The notes: generated from the letters alone by a model not told the origin. Positions 36,843 through 47,800 are shown, counted from the first letter of the stretch. The stretch: 55,321 nucleotides of DNA from Gemmataceae bacterium (GCA_022616435.1 JAKEET010000191.1:1-55321); one strand, 5' to 3'. Made by a program: numbers and translations.

Positions 36843-37595
36843 ATGAGTTCTGCACCATCCGCCATCACGCCGGAACGCTTCGAAGCCGTCCTCTTCGACC
36901 TGGACGGGGTCCTCACGTCCACCGCCAGGATCCATTCGCGGTGCTGGAAAACGATGTTCGACGAATTCCTCGGCCGGCGCGCGGCGGAGCGGAACGAACC
37001 GTTCCGTGCGTTCGACATCGATACGGATTACAAGCTCTACGTGGACGGCAAGCCCCGCTACGCCGGCGTGCGGAGCTTCCTGGCCTCCCGGAACATCGCG
37101 CTTCCCGACGGGAACCCGGCCGACCCGCCGACCGCCGACACCGTGTGCGGCCTGGGCAACCGCAAGGACGAGCTGGTCAAGGCGGCCATCGACCTGGGCG
37201 AGGTCGAAGCGTATCCCGGGTCGGTCGCGCTGGTGCGTCGGCTCCGGCAGCAGGGCATCCGCACGGCGGTGGTGTCGTCGAGCAACAATTGCGAGCAGGT
37301 GCTGCGGGCCGCGGGCATTGTCGATCTGTTCGAGGTGCGGGTCGACGGCGTGGTCGCGAGTCAACTGCACCTTCCGGGCAAACCCGCGCCGGACACGTTC
37401 CTCAAGGCTGCCCAGATGCTCGGCGTCAGCCCGGCGCGCGCCGTGGTGGTCGAGGACGCCCTCGCCGGGGTGCAGGCGGGCCGGGCCGGCGGCTTCGGCT
37501 TGGTGGTCGGCGTGGATCGAGACGGCGCCGGCGCTGCCCTGCGCACTCATGGCGCCGATCTGGTCGTGACGGACCTGGGGGAGTTGCTGAGCTGA
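36843..37595 (+). CDS. pgmB: Beta-phosphoglucomutase (HAD family)
   Basis: Converts beta-glucose 1-phosphate to glucose 6-phosphate. The 250-residue HAD protein has the nucleophile motif LFDLDGVLTST (Asp19 and Asp21), VVSSSNNCEQVL (motif II), KPAPDTFLKAA with the motif III lysine, and VVEDALAGVQAG (motif IV). The cap-domain GLGNRKDEL segment is typical of beta-PGM. It lies 40 bp ahead of the GH65 gene; GH65 phosphorylases release beta-glucose 1-phosphate, so the two form a pathway. The start follows the pgi stop by 61 bases; the frame is open further upstream. Confidence 0.9.
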   Translation: MSSAPSAITPERFEAVLFDLDGVLTSTARIHSRCWKTMFDEFLGRRAAERNEPFRAFDIDTDYKLYVDGKPRYAGVRSFLASRNIALPDGNPADPPTADTVCGLGNRKDELVKAAIDLGEVEAYPGSVALVRRLRQQGIRTAVVSSSNNCEQVLRAAGIVDLFEVRVDGVVASQLHLPGKPAPDTFLKAAQMLGVSPARAVVVEDALAGVQAGRAGGFGLVVGVDRDGAGAALRTHGADLVVTDLGELLS

Positions 37596-37635
37596 GAGTG
37601 TGTGAAAGAGCGGATGCTCTGGGAGTTTGCCTGCG

Positions 37636-39969
37636 ATGATCAAGCACGACGCCGTCCTGCCGCCCGAGCTCTTTTACCCGATCGACGAGTGGCGGTGGGT
37701 GGAAAAATCGTTCGCGCCGCAATTCCTTGCCCAGGCGGAAACCATCTTCGCCGTGTCCAACGGGTACCTCGGCATGCGCGGGGCGTTCGGGGAAGGGGAG
37801 CCGGCCTACCGCCACGGCACGTTCGTCAACGGTTGCCACGAAACCTGGCCGATCCCCTATGGCGAATGGGCGTTCGGGTTCGCCACCACCGGCCAGACCA
37901 TCGTGAACCTGCCCGATGCCAAGATCATCCGGCTGTACGTGGATGATGAACCGTTCGACCTGGGCAGCGCCCGCATCCTGCGTTTCGAGAGGGCGCTCGA
38001 CATGCGGGCCGGCACGCTCGACCGCCAGGTGCTCTGGGAAACCCCCGCCGGCCGGCAAGTGCTGGTCGAATCGCGGCGGCTGGTGTCGTTTCACGAGAAA
38101 CACGTCGCGGCCATCCAGTACCGCGTCACCGTGCTCAATGCCCCGGCTTCCCTGGTGCTGTCGTCGGAGATCGTCCATCATGGGCCGGCGCGCGGCGAGC
38201 TGGCGAACGACCCGCGCTTGGCCCGGAGCGTTTCCGAGCGTGTGCTTGCCTTTCAGGGCGGTCAAGGCGCCGACCGCCGCATCGTGCTGAGTTACGTGAC
38301 CAAGAACAGCGGCATGGGGCTGGTCTGTGGGATCGACCACACGCTGGAGAGCGATTGCCCATCTTCCTTCAAGGCCGCCTGGAGCGAGGACGCAGCGCGG
38401 GTGACGTTCCTCGTGGATGCCCAGCCGAGCAAGCCGACGACGTTGACCAAGTACATCACCTACCACACGTCCCGTTTCGACAAGACCGACGAACTCCACG
38501 ACCGCGCGGCGCGGACCCTGGACCGGGTCGTCGGCCATGGATTTGGGCAACTGCTTGCCGACCAGCGGACCTACCTGGACGATTTCTGGGAGCGGAGCGA
38601 CATCCAGATCAGCGCCGAGCGTCCGCGCCTGCAGCAGTGCGGGCGCTGGAACAACTTCCAGCTGATCCAGGCGGCCGGCCGGGCTGATCATTCCGGCATC
38701 CCGGCCAAGGGGTTGACCAGCCAGACGTACGACGGCCACTACTTCTGGGACATGGAAATGTACGTGCTGCCGTTCTTGATCTACACGTCTCCGCGCCTGG
38801 CCCGCAATGTCCTGCGCTACCGGTACAGCATCCTGGACAAGGCGCGCAGCCGGGCCCGCGCCGTCAATCAGAAGGGGGCGTTGTTTCCCTGGCGCACGAT
38901 CAACGGCGAAGAGGCGTCGGCGTACTACGCGGCCGGCACGGCCCAGTACCACATCAACGCGGCAATCGCGCACGCCATCGTGAAGTACGTGGACATCACG
39001 GGCGACCGGGATTTCCTGTACGAGTGCGGCGCGGAGATGCTCGTCGAGACCGCCCGGCTCTGGTACGACCTGGGCTTCTTCTCCGAGCGCAAGGACGGGC
39101 GCTTCTGCATCCACCGGGTCACCGGGCCGGATGAATACACCACGGTGGTCAACAACAACACGTACACGAACCTGATGGCTCGGCAGAACCTGCGCTGCGC
39201 TGCCGACGCGGTGGCCCAGGTGGAGCAGGGCAGTCCGGACCACTTCCGCGCCCTCGTGCTCCGCACCGGACTGGAGCCTGGCGAGGCGGCCGACTGGCGC
39301 CGGGCGGCCGAGCGCATGTTCGTTTCCTTCGACGAGCGCCTGGGGATCCACCCGCAAGACGACGATTTCCTCGATCTGAAAAAGTGGGACTTCGACAACA
39401 TCCCGCCCGACAAGTACCCGCTCCTCCTGCACTTTCATCCGCTCGTCATCTACCGGCACCAGGTCATCAAGCAGGCGGATGTGGTCCTGGCCATGTTCCT
39501 GCTCGGAGACGAGTTCAGTCCGGAACAGAAGAAACGCAATTTCGACTACTACGATGAACTGACGACGGGGGATTCCTCGCTGTCGGCATGCATCCAGAGC
39601 ATTGTCGCGTTCGAGATCGGCTATGAGGAACTTGCCCTGCGCTACCTGATGAACGCCCTGCTCATGGACCTGGGCGATGTCAGCGGCAACGTCAAGGACG
39701 GCTGCCACATCGCCTCGATGGGCGGCACCTGGATGGGTGTCGTCTACGGCGCGGCCGGCTTGCGCGACTACGGCGGGCGGCTGTCGTTTTATCCCAACCA
39801 GCAGGTGCGCGACCTGCGCTTCCGCTTGACCGTTCGCGGTCAACGGCTCGCCGTCCACATCAGGACCGGTGAAGCGACCTACCACCTGGAACAGGGCGAA
39901 GGCCTGACCGTGTACCATCGGGACGAACGGCTGGACCTGAAGCCGGGCGAACCGGTGCGGCGGCCGTGA
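37636..39969 (+). CDS. GH65 disaccharide phosphorylase (maltose/trehalose/kojibiose type)
   Basis: Inverting phosphorylase that splits an alpha-glucosyl disaccharide with phosphate to beta-glucose 1-phosphate and glucose. The 777-residue protein has the N-terminal beta-sandwich (IFAVSNGYLGMRGAFGE near 36), the (alpha/alpha)6 barrel with GHYFWDMEMYVLPFL, and the general acid Glu near 499 in TGPDEYTTVVNNNTYTN. HIASMGGTWMGVVYGAAGLR lies in the phosphate-site region. The linked beta-phosphoglucomutase supports phosphorolysis rather than hydrolysis. Exact substrate is not shown: maltose and trehalose are the best candidates given glgX next door and treS upstream. ATG 37636 is preferred over an in-frame TTG 9 bases upstream. 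Confidence 0.9.
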   Translation: MIKHDAVLPPELFYPIDEWRWVEKSFAPQFLAQAETIFAVSNGYLGMRGAFGEGEPAYRHGTFVNGCHETWPIPYGEWAFGFATTGQTIVNLPDAKIIRLYVDDEPFDLGSARILRFERALDMRAGTLDRQVLWETPAGRQVLVESRRLVSFHEKHVAAIQYRVTVLNAPASLVLSSEIVHHGPARGELANDPRLARSVSERVLAFQGGQGADRRIVLSYVTKNSGMGLVCGIDHTLESDCPSSFKAAWSEDAARVTFLVDAQPSKPTTLTKYITYHTSRFDKTDELHDRAARTLDRVVGHGFGQLLADQRTYLDDFWERSDIQISAERPRLQQCGRWNNFQLIQAAGRADHSGIPAKGLTSQTYDGHYFWDMEMYVLPFLIYTSPRLARNVLRYRYSILDKARSRARAVNQKGALFPWRTINGEEASAYYAAGTAQYHINAAIAHAIVKYVDITGDRDFLYECGAEMLVETARLWYDLGFFSERKDGRFCIHRVTGPDEYTTVVNNNTYTNLMARQNLRCAADAVAQVEQGSPDHFRALVLRTGLEPGEAADWRRAAERMFVSFDERLGIHPQDDDFLDLKKWDFDNIPPDKYPLLLHFHPLVIYRHQVIKQADVVLAMFLLGDEFSPEQKKRNFDYYDELTTGDSSLSACIQSIVAFEIGYEELALRYLMNALLMDLGDVSGNVKDGCHIASMGGTWMGVVYGAAGLRDYGGRLSFYPNQQVRDLRFRLTVRGQRLAVHIRTGEATYHLEQGEGLTVYHRDERLDLKPGEPVRRP

Positions 39970-40066
39970 CGGGAGCCGTGACCGGAATCGACCACCACCA
40001 CCCCACCGCGATGGAGTCCAGGGCAGCAACCATGCCCGCGACCTGGCCAATCCGGATGGAGCGCAC

Positions 40067-42130
<2,064 letters not shown>

Positions 42131-42286
42131 CCTCGATCGACGGGCCCCGAGTCGAGTTCAGCGCGGTACGCATCCACAGATACGCGCATCTGGCGTGCCG
42201 ATCGACGCCGCAGTAGAATCGGTGCTGTTCGTTTGACAGGGACGTTCGCTGTTGCTGAGTGCCGTTCTTCGTTTGGGGGACCGCTG

Positions 42287-42748
42287 ATGCGTGATGTCGC
42301 CGTGCCTGGTAGTTTCGTGGGCCGGCTGCTGGTTGCGCCTGGCTTCGGCGCCTTGGCCACACTGACAATCATCGGCTGCGGGCGCACCCCCCCGGCAAGC
42401 CCGACCCCACCCCCGGTCGTTGCGGGCGCCCCGATGACATCCCCGATGCCAGCGCCAACGACGGAGAAGGGCGAGACTCGATCGCGCTGGGTGTATGAAC
42501 GCGGCTGGTTCGCCAGAGGGCAGGGCGATGCCTGGTTCGAGCACAACGACGAGGCCAGGCGGATTCGCGGCAGGCCATGGGAGTTCCGGCAGACGAAATC
42601 GTCGACCGAGCACATCGAACTCTATGACGCCAGCCGAGGCGTCGCGGTGCGCCTCTCGGAAACGGCCGCCGCGGCTCGCTGGGACAAGGACGGCAACGAT
42701 GCCGAATGGACGCCGCTGTACACAGGGCGCTGGGAGGTCCGGAAGTAG
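42287..42748 (+). CDS. Hypothetical lipoprotein
   Basis: Not recognised. 153 residues. A hydrophobic stretch LLVAPGFGALATLTIIGC near 12-29 ends in a cysteine, resembling a lipobox (IIGC), followed by a Pro/Thr-rich linker. The mature part is a small domain with aromatic and charged residues (WVYERGWFARGQGDAWFEHN, WDKDGNDAEWTPLYTGRWEVRK). GGGGGA lies before the ATG at 42287; the frame opens earlier at 42233. It follows glgX by 156 bp on the same strand and faces the agmatine deiminase gene. Confidence 0.55.
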   Translation: MRDVAVPGSFVGRLLVAPGFGALATLTIIGCGRTPPASPTPPPVVAGAPMTSPMPAPTTEKGETRSRWVYERGWFARGQGDAWFEHNDEARRIRGRPWEFRQTKSSTEHIELYDASRGVAVRLSETAAAARWDKDGNDAEWTPLYTGRWEVRK

Positions 42749-42817
42749 GGATCCAATCCTCGAGGATATTCTCAAACGCAACGGCCAGGTTGTTAATCTG
42801 CGCGCGGCAAGCCCCGC

Positions 42818-43960
42818 CTACACCGCCGGCTGCTGCTGCGTCATGCAGTGCAGCGTTCCCAGGCCCCACACCAGATCGACGGCGTGAATGCCGACGACCT
42901 GCCGTTCCAGGAACAGATCGGCCAGGATCCCCAGGGCGATGCGGTCGTGCGGATCGTTGAACGTCGGCACGAGCACCTTGTCGTTGGCGATGTAGAAGTT
43001 GGCGTAGCTGGCCGGCAGGCGCTGGCCGCGAAATACCACCGGCGCCGGCATCGGCAGCTCGATCACTTCCAGGGCCCGGCCGCGCTCGTCGGTCATGCCG
43101 CGGAGCCGCTCGAGGTTTTCCTGAAGCGGCCGGTAGTTGGCGTCGTCCTCGTTGGCCTCGACGGCGACGACCACCGTGTGCGGGCCGACGAAGCGGGCCA
43201 GGTCGTCGATGTGGCCGTGGGTGTCGTCGCCGGCGACGCCGTTGCCCAGCCACAGCACCTTGCGAACGCCGAGGTAGCGCGCGAACGCCTGTTCGTATTC
43301 GGCCCGCGACATGCCCGGGTTGCGTTCCTGCACGCCGCTCAGCAGGCATTCCTCGGTCGTCAGCAGGCAGCCGCTGCCGTTGACGTCGATGCTGCCGCCT
43401 TCCAGGACGACGACCGGCGTATTGCGAAAGCCGTTGCGCGTCGGCGCCGGCGAATGACGAACGCCGAACTGCATGGCGGCGCGGGCGGCAACCTTGTCGT
43501 CGCGCCGCCAGTTGTCGTACTTGGCCCAGCCGTTGAAGCGCCAGTTGTTGATGCCCAGGCCGCCCTCGGCGGACACCACGAACATCGGCCCGTAGTCGCG
43601 CGTCCAGACGCGGTCGGTCGGGATGCGGAAGAAGCGAACGCGTTCGAGATCGACCCCCGCGACGCCGAGCTGCCGGCGCGCCCGCGCCTCGGCGACGCCA
43701 TCGTTCACCAGGATGTGGACCAGCTCGCCGGTGTGCAGGTGCCGGACAATCTCGGTGTACACCCACGGGATCGTCGCGAACTTGCCGGGCCAATCGCCGC
43801 GCTCGTGCGGCCAGGCGATCCAGGTGGCGTCGTGCGGCGCCCATTCGGCCGGCATGCGCCAACCCGTATCGTGGGCCGGACCGTTGGCCGGGCGACGGGC
43901 CGCGCCGTGGACCGGGCGGCGGGCCGGAGTCTGGTCCGCGGCCGGTTTGGCTCGTTTCAT
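42818..43960 (-). CDS. aguA: Agmatine deiminase (PAD_porph family)
   Basis: Hydrolyses agmatine to N-carbamoylputrescine and ammonia, a step from arginine to putrescine. The 380-residue protein has MPAEWAPHDATWIAWPH (about 36-52), the substrate loop RIPTDRVWTRDYGPMF (about 112-127), GGSIDVNG, DDTHGHIDDLARF (catalytic His/Asp) and the nucleophile Cys near 373 in GLGTLHCMTQQQP. The first ~30 residues are Arg/Ala/Pro-rich and without clear homology. No carbamoylputrescine amidase gene is adjacent. It is divergent from the response regulator. Confidence 0.93.
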   Translation of the reverse strand: MKRAKPAADQTPARRPVHGAARRPANGPAHDTGWRMPAEWAPHDATWIAWPHERGDWPGKFATIPWVYTEIVRHLHTGELVHILVNDGVAEARARRQLGVAGVDLERVRFFRIPTDRVWTRDYGPMFVVSAEGGLGINNWRFNGWAKYDNWRRDDKVAARAAMQFGVRHSPAPTRNGFRNTPVVVLEGGSIDVNGSGCLLTTEECLLSGVQERNPGMSRAEYEQAFARYLGVRKVLWLGNGVAGDDTHGHIDDLARFVGPHTVVVAVEANEDDANYRPLQENLERLRGMTDERGRALEVIELPMPAPVVFRGQRLPASYANFYIANDKVLVPTFNDPHDRIALGILADLFLERQVVGIHAVDLVWGLGTLHCMTQQQPAV

Positions 43961-44049
43961 CGGTCGCCTTTTGTTAGAATGTCGGCACGGACCAGAGAGC
44001 GTGCGCCGCGGCGCGGTACGCCGTGACCATTCTAGGAGTCGCCCGCTTC

Positions 44050-44427
44050 ATGGCCCCGCTCAAGACCATCCTGCTGGTCGACGACGATCGCGACATCCTC
44101 CGCGGCCTGCAAACCTTGCTCGAGACCCGGGGGTATCGGGTGCTGATCGCCTACGACGGCCACACCGGCCTGGAGCTGGCCGAGTCGGCGCTCCCGGACC
44201 TGGTCGTGCTCGATATGATGATGCCGAAGAAGAGCGGCTTTCTGGTGCTGGACACGTTGAAGAACCGGGCCGCCAAGCCCAAAGTGATCATGATGACCGC
44301 CAACGACGGCAACCGCCACCGCGCCTACGCGGAGTTGCTGGGGGTCGACGACTACCTGCACAAGCCCTTTCCGCTCGATCAATTCCTGGCCACCGTCGAA
44401 CGCCTGTGCCCCGCCACGGGACATTGA
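44050..44427 (+). CDS. Single-domain response regulator (CheY-like)
   Basis: A 125-residue receiver domain with no output domain. The acidic pocket VDDDRD (10-15), phospho-acceptor Asp55 in LVVLDMMMPKKSG, the Thr in MMTAND, and Lys in HKPFPLDQF near 103 are all present. Such proteins act through protein contacts. The next gene, on the other strand and converging, is a PP2C phosphatase; no histidine kinase is nearby. ATG 44050 follows AGGAG; an in-frame GTG at 44023 is possible. Confidence 0.88.
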   Translation: MAPLKTILLVDDDRDILRGLQTLLETRGYRVLIAYDGHTGLELAESALPDLVVLDMMMPKKSGFLVLDTLKNRAAKPKVIMMTANDGNRHRAYAELLGVDDYLHKPFPLDQFLATVERLCPATGH

Positions 44428-44467
44428 CCGCACGCCCAGCGGACCGCATCGGAACGCAGCGCCGGCG

Positions 44468-45394
44468 TCACGGACTGAGACTCCGATAGCGCGCCACGAC
44501 GACGGTGACATTGTCCCTGCCGCCATTGGCCAGGGCGGCGTCCACCAGGGCCTGGCTGGCGGCGCGGGCGGTGCCGCACGCCACCAGGATGCGGGCGATG
44601 CCGGCGTCGTCCACCATGTTGGTCAACCCGTCGGTGCACAACAGGAACTGATCCCCGTCGGCAAGCAGCATTTGCTCCACGTCCGGCGTCGAGGCGCCGC
44701 CCCGGCCTCCCAGACAGCGGTCGAGCGCGTGCTGCAACCGCTGATTGACCTGATCGACGCGCTCGAAGACCCCTCGGTCCACGAGGTGCTGGGCCATGGT
44801 GTGGTCCTTGGTCAGGCGCGTGAGGTCGGCCCCGCGCAGCAGATAGGCGCGGGAGTCGCCCACGTGCGCGATCACCAGGCGCGGCCCGAGGCTCGCGGCC
44901 AAGGTCATCGTGGTGCCCATGCCGGCCAGGGCCGAGTCTATCGCGCCGCGCTCGTGGAGGACCTGGTCGATGTGCTGGAAGCGCTCCGCCATCCGCTCGA
45001 GCACCCGCTCGGCCATCGGTTCCTCCGTGCTCAGGATCCAGTCCGGCGTATCGAGAACCAGGCTGACCAGCGTGAGCACGGCCAGCTCGGAGGCGAACTC
45101 CCCCGCGGAGGCGCCTCCCATGCCGTCCGCCACGAGCATCGCGTAGCCGATTTCATCAAGCCGCCGCGGCAGCCGCTGCTCCGGCAAGTTGGTCAGGAGC
45201 GTGTGCAGCGATCGGCCGAAGCGCGCGAACCAATACCGATCCTCGTTGTGGGTGCGCACCAGGCCCTGGTGCGCGACCGCGCCGTAGTCCACATGGAAGC
45301 GGCTGGACAAGGACTCGGCCACCGCGGGCAATGCCGAGGGCTGGATCGGGATTTCGTCGGTGCCGCCGGGGTCGGGTGCGTCGGCAGGGGGCAT
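44468..45394 (-). CDS. PP2C-type Ser/Thr protein phosphatase
   Basis: Metal-dependent phosphatase that reverses Ser/Thr kinase action. The 308-residue protein has GLVRTHNEDRYWF, the metal motif MLVADGMGGASAGEFAS, MGTTMTLAA, IAHVGDSRAYLLRGADLTRLTKDHT, LCTDGLTNMV and NGGRDNVTVVVARY, covering the PP2C motifs of the PrpC/Stp class. The ATG at 45394 has GAGAGG upstream; the frame extends to a TTG at 45421. It is the outermost conventional gene before the accessory segment. A role opposite the kinase at 14.8 kb is conceivable but not shown. Confidence 0.93.
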   Translation of the reverse strand: MPPADAPDPGGTDEIPIQPSALPAVAESLSSRFHVDYGAVAHQGLVRTHNEDRYWFARFGRSLHTLLTNLPEQRLPRRLDEIGYAMLVADGMGGASAGEFASELAVLTLVSLVLDTPDWILSTEEPMAERVLERMAERFQHIDQVLHERGAIDSALAGMGTTMTLAASLGPRLVIAHVGDSRAYLLRGADLTRLTKDHTMAQHLVDRGVFERVDQVNQRLQHALDRCLGGRGGASTPDVEQMLLADGDQFLLCTDGLTNMVDDAGIARILVACGTARAASQALVDAALANGGRDNVTVVVARYRSLSP

Positions 45395-45421
45395 GGCGTG
45401 CCTCTCGTGTTGGATGGTCAA

Positions 45422-45568
45422 CCAGCTGATGAGACATCCCCGCCCGGGAGATCGGCAGCGCCCGACGAGGAAAAAATGCTGCCTTCACTTTCGGTCCCGG
45501 GCGCGGATTCGTCAAGCGAAATCGTGAGCCATCGGGATCGTGCGGTCATAGGCTCGCGGATCTCGGGC
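45422..45568. other. Non-coding stretch beside the accessory segment boundary
   Basis: Upstream region of the PP2C gene. No gene is seen. It ends where the direct repeat copy begins at 45569. Confidence 0.5.
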
Positions 45569-45651
45569 GTTGCTTGTTCTTGGGAACGGCAGGGCGCTTA
45601 CCGCCGCTCAAGTCGCGCCAGCGCCGCCCGTGCCGCCTGGGTCAGTTCGGC
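45569..45651. repeat. Left copy of the 83/84-bp direct repeat (3' end of a WD40 gene)
   Basis: This block matches 53290-53373 with two substitutions and one single-base indel. In the right copy it contains the last 54 bases of a WD40 gene (minus strand, ending ARLERR and stop) plus 30 bases downstream. Here the same gene end is present without the gene. It borders the accessory segment and truncates a DUF3800-like gene. Confidence 0.9.
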
Positions 45652-45730
45652 AAACCGCCGCCAAGCGGAAATACGGCAGCGAATCCCGCGCGTGGCCGGT
45701 GTCGCCGGACTCGTCGATGAAGGTGGGCAT
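45652..45730 (-). pseudogene. 5' fragment of a DUF3800-like gene
   Basis: From ATG 45730 the minus strand reads MPTFIDESGDTG and then LPYFRLAAV, closely matching the start of DUF3800 proteins (FIDESGDTG...YFVLAAV; an RNase H-like fold in many members). After 26 residues the reading runs into the direct repeat at 45651 and the similarity ends. The rest of the gene (family length is usually 200 residues or more) is missing. Confidence 0.7.
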
Positions 45731-45785
45731 GAGGCGTTTCGCTGCGGGGCGCCAAAGCCGAATGCTATGCGTCTGTCTCATCGGA

Positions 45786-45814
45786 TTGACGTATAGTGAA
45801 CCGATGTACATAAT
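45786..45814 (+). promoter_or_regulatory. Strong sigma70-like promoter of the TcmP-DUF5131 genes
   Basis: TTGACG (45786-45791), a 17-base spacer and CATAAT (45809-45814) match the consensus in 10 of 12 positions. Transcription would start near 45821, giving a leader of about 42 bases to the ATG at 45863. The minus strand of the same AT-rich stretch may carry the promoter of the truncated DUF3800 gene. Confidence 0.6.
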
Positions 45815-45862
45815 AGCACTTGTCGCTTGCCAGAAGCAACCATTCCAGGAATAATCCGCGTC

Positions 45863-46717
45863 ATGGCCAAGCGCAAGAAGAAACAATTGAAATTGGACGA
45901 AGTCGGCTATTGGTCCGAAGTCAAGCTCGACATTGTCCGCGATTACGCCAAGGCCTATTCGACGATTTTTTCCGCACCCGCCCAGCGGAAATTCCACCAC
46001 GTGTACATCGACTCGTTCGCGGGCGCCGGCATTCACATTTCAAAAACGACCGGCGAGGTCATCGAAGGAAGTCCACTGATTGCCGTGTCCACTGACCCGC
46101 CGTTCAAGGAATATCACCTCATCGATTCGGACATTACCCGCGTAGACAGCTTGCAGCGAATGTTCGGAAATCGGCGCGACGTACGGATTCACCACGGCGA
46201 TTGCAATGAGATCATGCTGAGCGATGTGCTGCCGCACGTGCGTTACAAGGACTTTCGGCGCGGGCTTTGCCTTCTGGATCCCTACGGACTTCATCTGCGA
46301 TGGGACGTAATCCGTGCGATCGGCCAGGAGCCGACGATCGACATGTTTCTCAACTTTCCGATTGCGGACATGAACCGCAATGTGTTCTGGCGCAATCCAG
46401 AAGGAGTGGCACAGGATGACATCGAACGCATGACCGCGTTTTGGGGCGACGATTCCTGGCGCGAGGTGACCTACCAGACGGTGCCGACGCTTTTCGGCCC
46501 GGAAGACGAAAAGGCGGCCGACAATGACGCAATCGCCAACGCCTTTCAAGAGCGCTTGCGCAAGGTCGCGGGATTCAAGAACGTACCGGACCCAATGCCT
46601 ATGCGAAACAGCAAAGGAGCAATCGTCTATTACCTGTTCTTCGCCTCGCCCAAGCCGGTGGCTCAGCACATTGTCTCGCATATTTTCGACAAGTACCGAA
46701 ACCGTGGAGCGACCTAA
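45863..46717 (+). CDS. tcmP: Three-Cys-motif partner protein TcmP
   Basis: 284 residues. TcmP proteins are named for always occurring beside a 'three-Cys-motif' protein, here the next gene. The sequence has YIDSFAGAG (48-56), a Rossmann methyltransferase-like loop, then YHLIDSD (end of strand 2), IHHGDCNEI and GLCLLDPYGLHLRW, where SAM-dependent methyltransferases have their catalytic motif. MFLNFPIADMNRNVFW follows. Methyl transfer is plausible but unproven for this family. Its stop overlaps the next ATG (TAATG). The start at 45863 is preferred over a TTG at 45827. AT content here is higher than in the flanking housekeeping genes. Confidence 0.85.
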   Translation: MAKRKKKQLKLDEVGYWSEVKLDIVRDYAKAYSTIFSAPAQRKFHHVYIDSFAGAGIHISKTTGEVIEGSPLIAVSTDPPFKEYHLIDSDITRVDSLQRMFGNRRDVRIHHGDCNEIMLSDVLPHVRYKDFRRGLCLLDPYGLHLRWDVIRAIGQEPTIDMFLNFPIADMNRNVFWRNPEGVAQDDIERMTAFWGDDSWREVTYQTVPTLFGPEDEKAADNDAIANAFQERLRKVAGFKNVPDPMPMRNSKGAIVYYLFFASPKPVAQHIVSHIFDKYRNRGAT

Positions 46718-47469
46718 TGGCACAGAACTCCGCGATCGAGTGGACGGAAACGACCTGGAATCCGCTCACCGGCTGCACCAAGATCAGCCCTGGCTGCAAG
46801 CACTGCTATGCCGAGCGCATGTCGTTGCGCTTGCAGGCGATGGGCCAGGCGAACTACGCCAACGGCTTCAGGCTAACTCTGCAAGAACACATGCTGGAAA
46901 CGCCGCTGACGTGGAAGAAGCCGCGCTTGGTCTTCGTCAACTCGATGAGCGATCTGTTCCACAAGGACGTGCCCGATGACTACGTGCTGCGGGTCTTCGA
47001 CGTGATGCGGCGGGCGCACTGGCACGTTTTCCAGATTCTCACGAAGCGCTCGCAGCGGCTCTTGCACATGTCCCCGAAAATCGCCTGGCCCGACAACGTT
47101 TGGATGGGCGTCAGCGTCGAAAACTCTGATTACATGTTTCGAATCGATCATCTGCGACGAACCCGTGCCGTCACACGATTCCTTTCGCTGGAACCGCTTC
47201 TAGGTCCACTGCCGGACCTCGATCTTTCCGGAATCGACTGGGTAATCGTCGGCGGCGAATCCGGCCCTGGCGCCAGGCCGATGCACGAAGCCTGGGTCAC
47301 CGACACTCGCGACCAATGCGTCGCTGCCGGCGTTCCTTTCTTCTTCAAACAATGGGGCGGCATGTTCAAGAAACGCCACGGACGGTCGCTGGAAGGGCGG
47401 ACGTGGGATGAGATGCCGGCGACCGGCGCGGCCAACGACAATCGACTTTCGCTGGCGATGGTTTCTTGA
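46717..47469 (+). CDS. DUF5131 / phage Gp37-Gp68 family three-Cys-motif protein
   Basis: 250 residues of the phage Gp37/Gp68 family. The hallmark is IEWTETTWNPLTGCTKISPG, then CKHCYAERM, giving cysteines at 20, 27 and 30 (CX6CX2C), followed by MLETPLTWKKPRLVFVNSMSDLFH, HVFQILTKRSQRL and VWMGVSVEN, GGESGPGARPM and FFFKQWGG. The Cys cluster with a following Tyr-Ala resembles Fe-S sites of radical SAM lyases such as spore photoproduct lyase; this is an analogy, not proof. The biochemical role is unknown. It is coupled to tcmP by a 1-base overlap and is typical of phages and mobile islands. Confidence 0.88.
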   Translation: MAQNSAIEWTETTWNPLTGCTKISPGCKHCYAERMSLRLQAMGQANYANGFRLTLQEHMLETPLTWKKPRLVFVNSMSDLFHKDVPDDYVLRVFDVMRRAHWHVFQILTKRSQRLLHMSPKIAWPDNVWMGVSVENSDYMFRIDHLRRTRAVTRFLSLEPLLGPLPDLDLSGIDWVIVGGESGPGARPMHEAWVTDTRDQCVAAGVPFFFKQWGGMFKKRHGRSLEGRTWDEMPATGAANDNRLSLAMVS

Positions 47470-47518
47470 GCGCCAAGCCGCTCGCCGACGGCCGCGAAAA
47501 GGAGAACTGCGAGTCACG

Positions 47519-47770
47519 TCAAGCGGGCGTCTTCGCGAAGGAATCGTCAAACGCTGCGGCCGACAGTAGGCCGCGCCAGTCGAGGTGCATGCGGGTGGAA
47601 ACCAAGTCGGGCATGGAGACCTTTTCGCCGACAGAGTACGGCCGAAACAAGAACACCGCTCCGGAGGCGGGATGCTCAAAGCGCCAGCCGGCATTGTTTC
47701 GCGTTTCCGTGAATCCGAGGTCGAGAAGCAGCCGGCGCAGTTCGGCGAAGTCGATTGAACTTGTTTTCAT
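47519..47770 (-). CDS. HicA-like small protein
   Basis: 83 residues. SSIDFAELRRLLLDLGFTE followed by GWRFEHPASGAVFLFRPYS recalls the dsRNA-binding-like fold of HicA toxins and relatives (helix, then strand with F.HP..G). The usual HicA catalytic histidine motif (GSHxxF) is replaced by AGWRFEHP, so nuclease activity is doubtful. No HicB antitoxin is next to it; the neighbouring upstream genes are a RelE/HTH pair on the same strand, 30 bp away. Convergent with the DUF5131 gene. Confidence 0.6.
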   Translation of the reverse strand: MKTSSIDFAELRRLLLDLGFTETRNNAGWRFEHPASGAVFLFRPYSVGEKVSMPDLVSTRMHLDWRGLLSAAAFDDSFAKTPA

Positions 47771-47800
47771 GGCGTCAACCCTCGGCGGCGACAATCGGCA

